From Owenia fusiformis (taxonomy: Eukaryota > Annelida > Polychaeta > Sabellida > Oweniidae), in the NCBI GenBank assembly GCA_903813345.2, contig CAIIXF020000010.1:7493169-7557168 (forward strand): a DNA stretch of 64,000 nucleotides. Reading direction: 5' to 3'. Position 1 is the first letter of the stretch; each line of letters starts with the position of its first letter. A model generated the notes under the pieces. The model made no database searches and was not told where the DNA came from. It saw nothing but the letters and a program-made list of their open reading frames with translations. The translations under genes and the position numbers were made by a program. Below, piece after piece: positions 63,353-64,000 of this stretch.

Positions 63353-64000
63353 AACTAGAAAACGGCAACTCCACAGAGTAGCAAATCCCAAAGAACAAAT
63401 TTCTATCAATCTGTATATGTCTGATATTATATTTACCATTTACTGTAACCTTGATTTGCAGATAACACAAGACAGACATATAACTAAATATGGCCATATT
63501 TTGAAAGGATAGGGAAATTTTTGCGAAATCCCACACTTAGCAGCCATTTTTAATTGTCTGAGGCACAAATCAGAAAAATGATACAATATTTGCAATCTAC
63601 ACTAAATTGCCTTTCATTAGAGTATAATATTGGCATACTTCAGAAATATCTCAAGATTAACCCAAATTTCTGTTTTCCCGACCCCCAACACACGGCCCCT
63701 GAGGGTCAGGGTGAAAAACATGGAATATATGTGAAAAAGATAGATGTTGTGAATATACTACCAAAATTTCAAACAAAAATATTTATTATAATGGTTTAAA
63801 ATGAAAAAAACATAAGATTCTTGTGAAAAAGTGGCAGCCATCATGAAACAATTATTTTTTTGCGTAAAACCATTTATCAATTTACATCTTTCCACCAAAT
63901 ATGAAGAAAATCTGTCTACTAGTATATGAGTTATCGGACGGATGGACTGACAGATGGATGAACGGATGGACAGACTGACAGACAGAGGGTTTCACTATAT
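63353..64000. mobile_element. Element D-family copy running out of the window
   Basis: Starts AACTAGAAAACGGCAACTCC as at 34991 and ends in TGAGTTATCGGACGGATGGA and more GGAC/GACAGAC units up to the window edge. The expected hairpin would lie beyond 64000. No SORL1 exon is visible here. Confidence 0.6.

Overview
This is an AT-rich, repeat-dense animal nuclear window. It is dominated by one large multi-exon gene on the minus strand, the orthologue of SORL1 (SorLA/LR11). I could thread 40 exons in matching phase from 63238 down to the stop codon at 19183. Together they give 6051 coding bases, or 2016 residues, and every exon-exon phase agrees. The 5' exons (signal peptide, propeptide, first VPS10 blades) lie beyond 64000. 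The organism is most likely a lophotrochozoan, and I favour a bivalve mollusc. That rests on intron structure, codon bias, and elements resembling the pearl/Helentron-associated (HINE-like) repeats known from bivalves. I cannot name a species.

Layout from high to low coordinates (gene 5' to 3'): VPS10 propeller and 10CC cysteine modules (63.2-55.5 kb); six-bladed YWTD/LDLR-class-B propeller (54.9-51.2 kb); EGF-like/cysteine-rich module (48.9-48.7 kb); ten LDLR class A repeats (46.7-37.8 kb); six fibronectin type III domains (37.4-20.4 kb); membrane span and tail with the FANSHY retromer-type motif (19.97-19.74 kb); last exon with an acidic stretch and a GGA-type C-terminus (19.24-19.18 kb). 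This is the full vertebrate SORL1 architecture with one class A repeat fewer.

The introns are packed with repeats. The largest (25.9-33.7 kb) holds an intact antisense non-LTR retrotransposon ORF of 1154 residues, followed by about 3 kb of composite satellite-like repeats. Others hold a 75-bp array of about 20 units, a 54-bp array of 13 units that has copied a splice acceptor, a G-rich 34-bp array starting at a splice donor, foldback elements, and several short elements sharing one design (terminal inverted repeats, internal tandem copies, a microsatellite or GC-rich tract, a terminal hairpin).

Below 19 kb I recognise no intact gene. There is a 2.9-kb inverted duplication carrying decayed copies of a PIN-like plus CXC-domain gene (10.4-13.3 kb), a candidate signal-peptide first exon on the minus strand at 15.1 kb, an unassigned cysteine-rich frame near 8.5 kb, and a GC-richer patch at 1.1-1.7 kb. 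I saw no rRNA, no intact tRNA and no CRISPR. I did not find a convincing new biological system. The most unusual signals are the tandem arrays that abut or have copied splice sites of SORL1.
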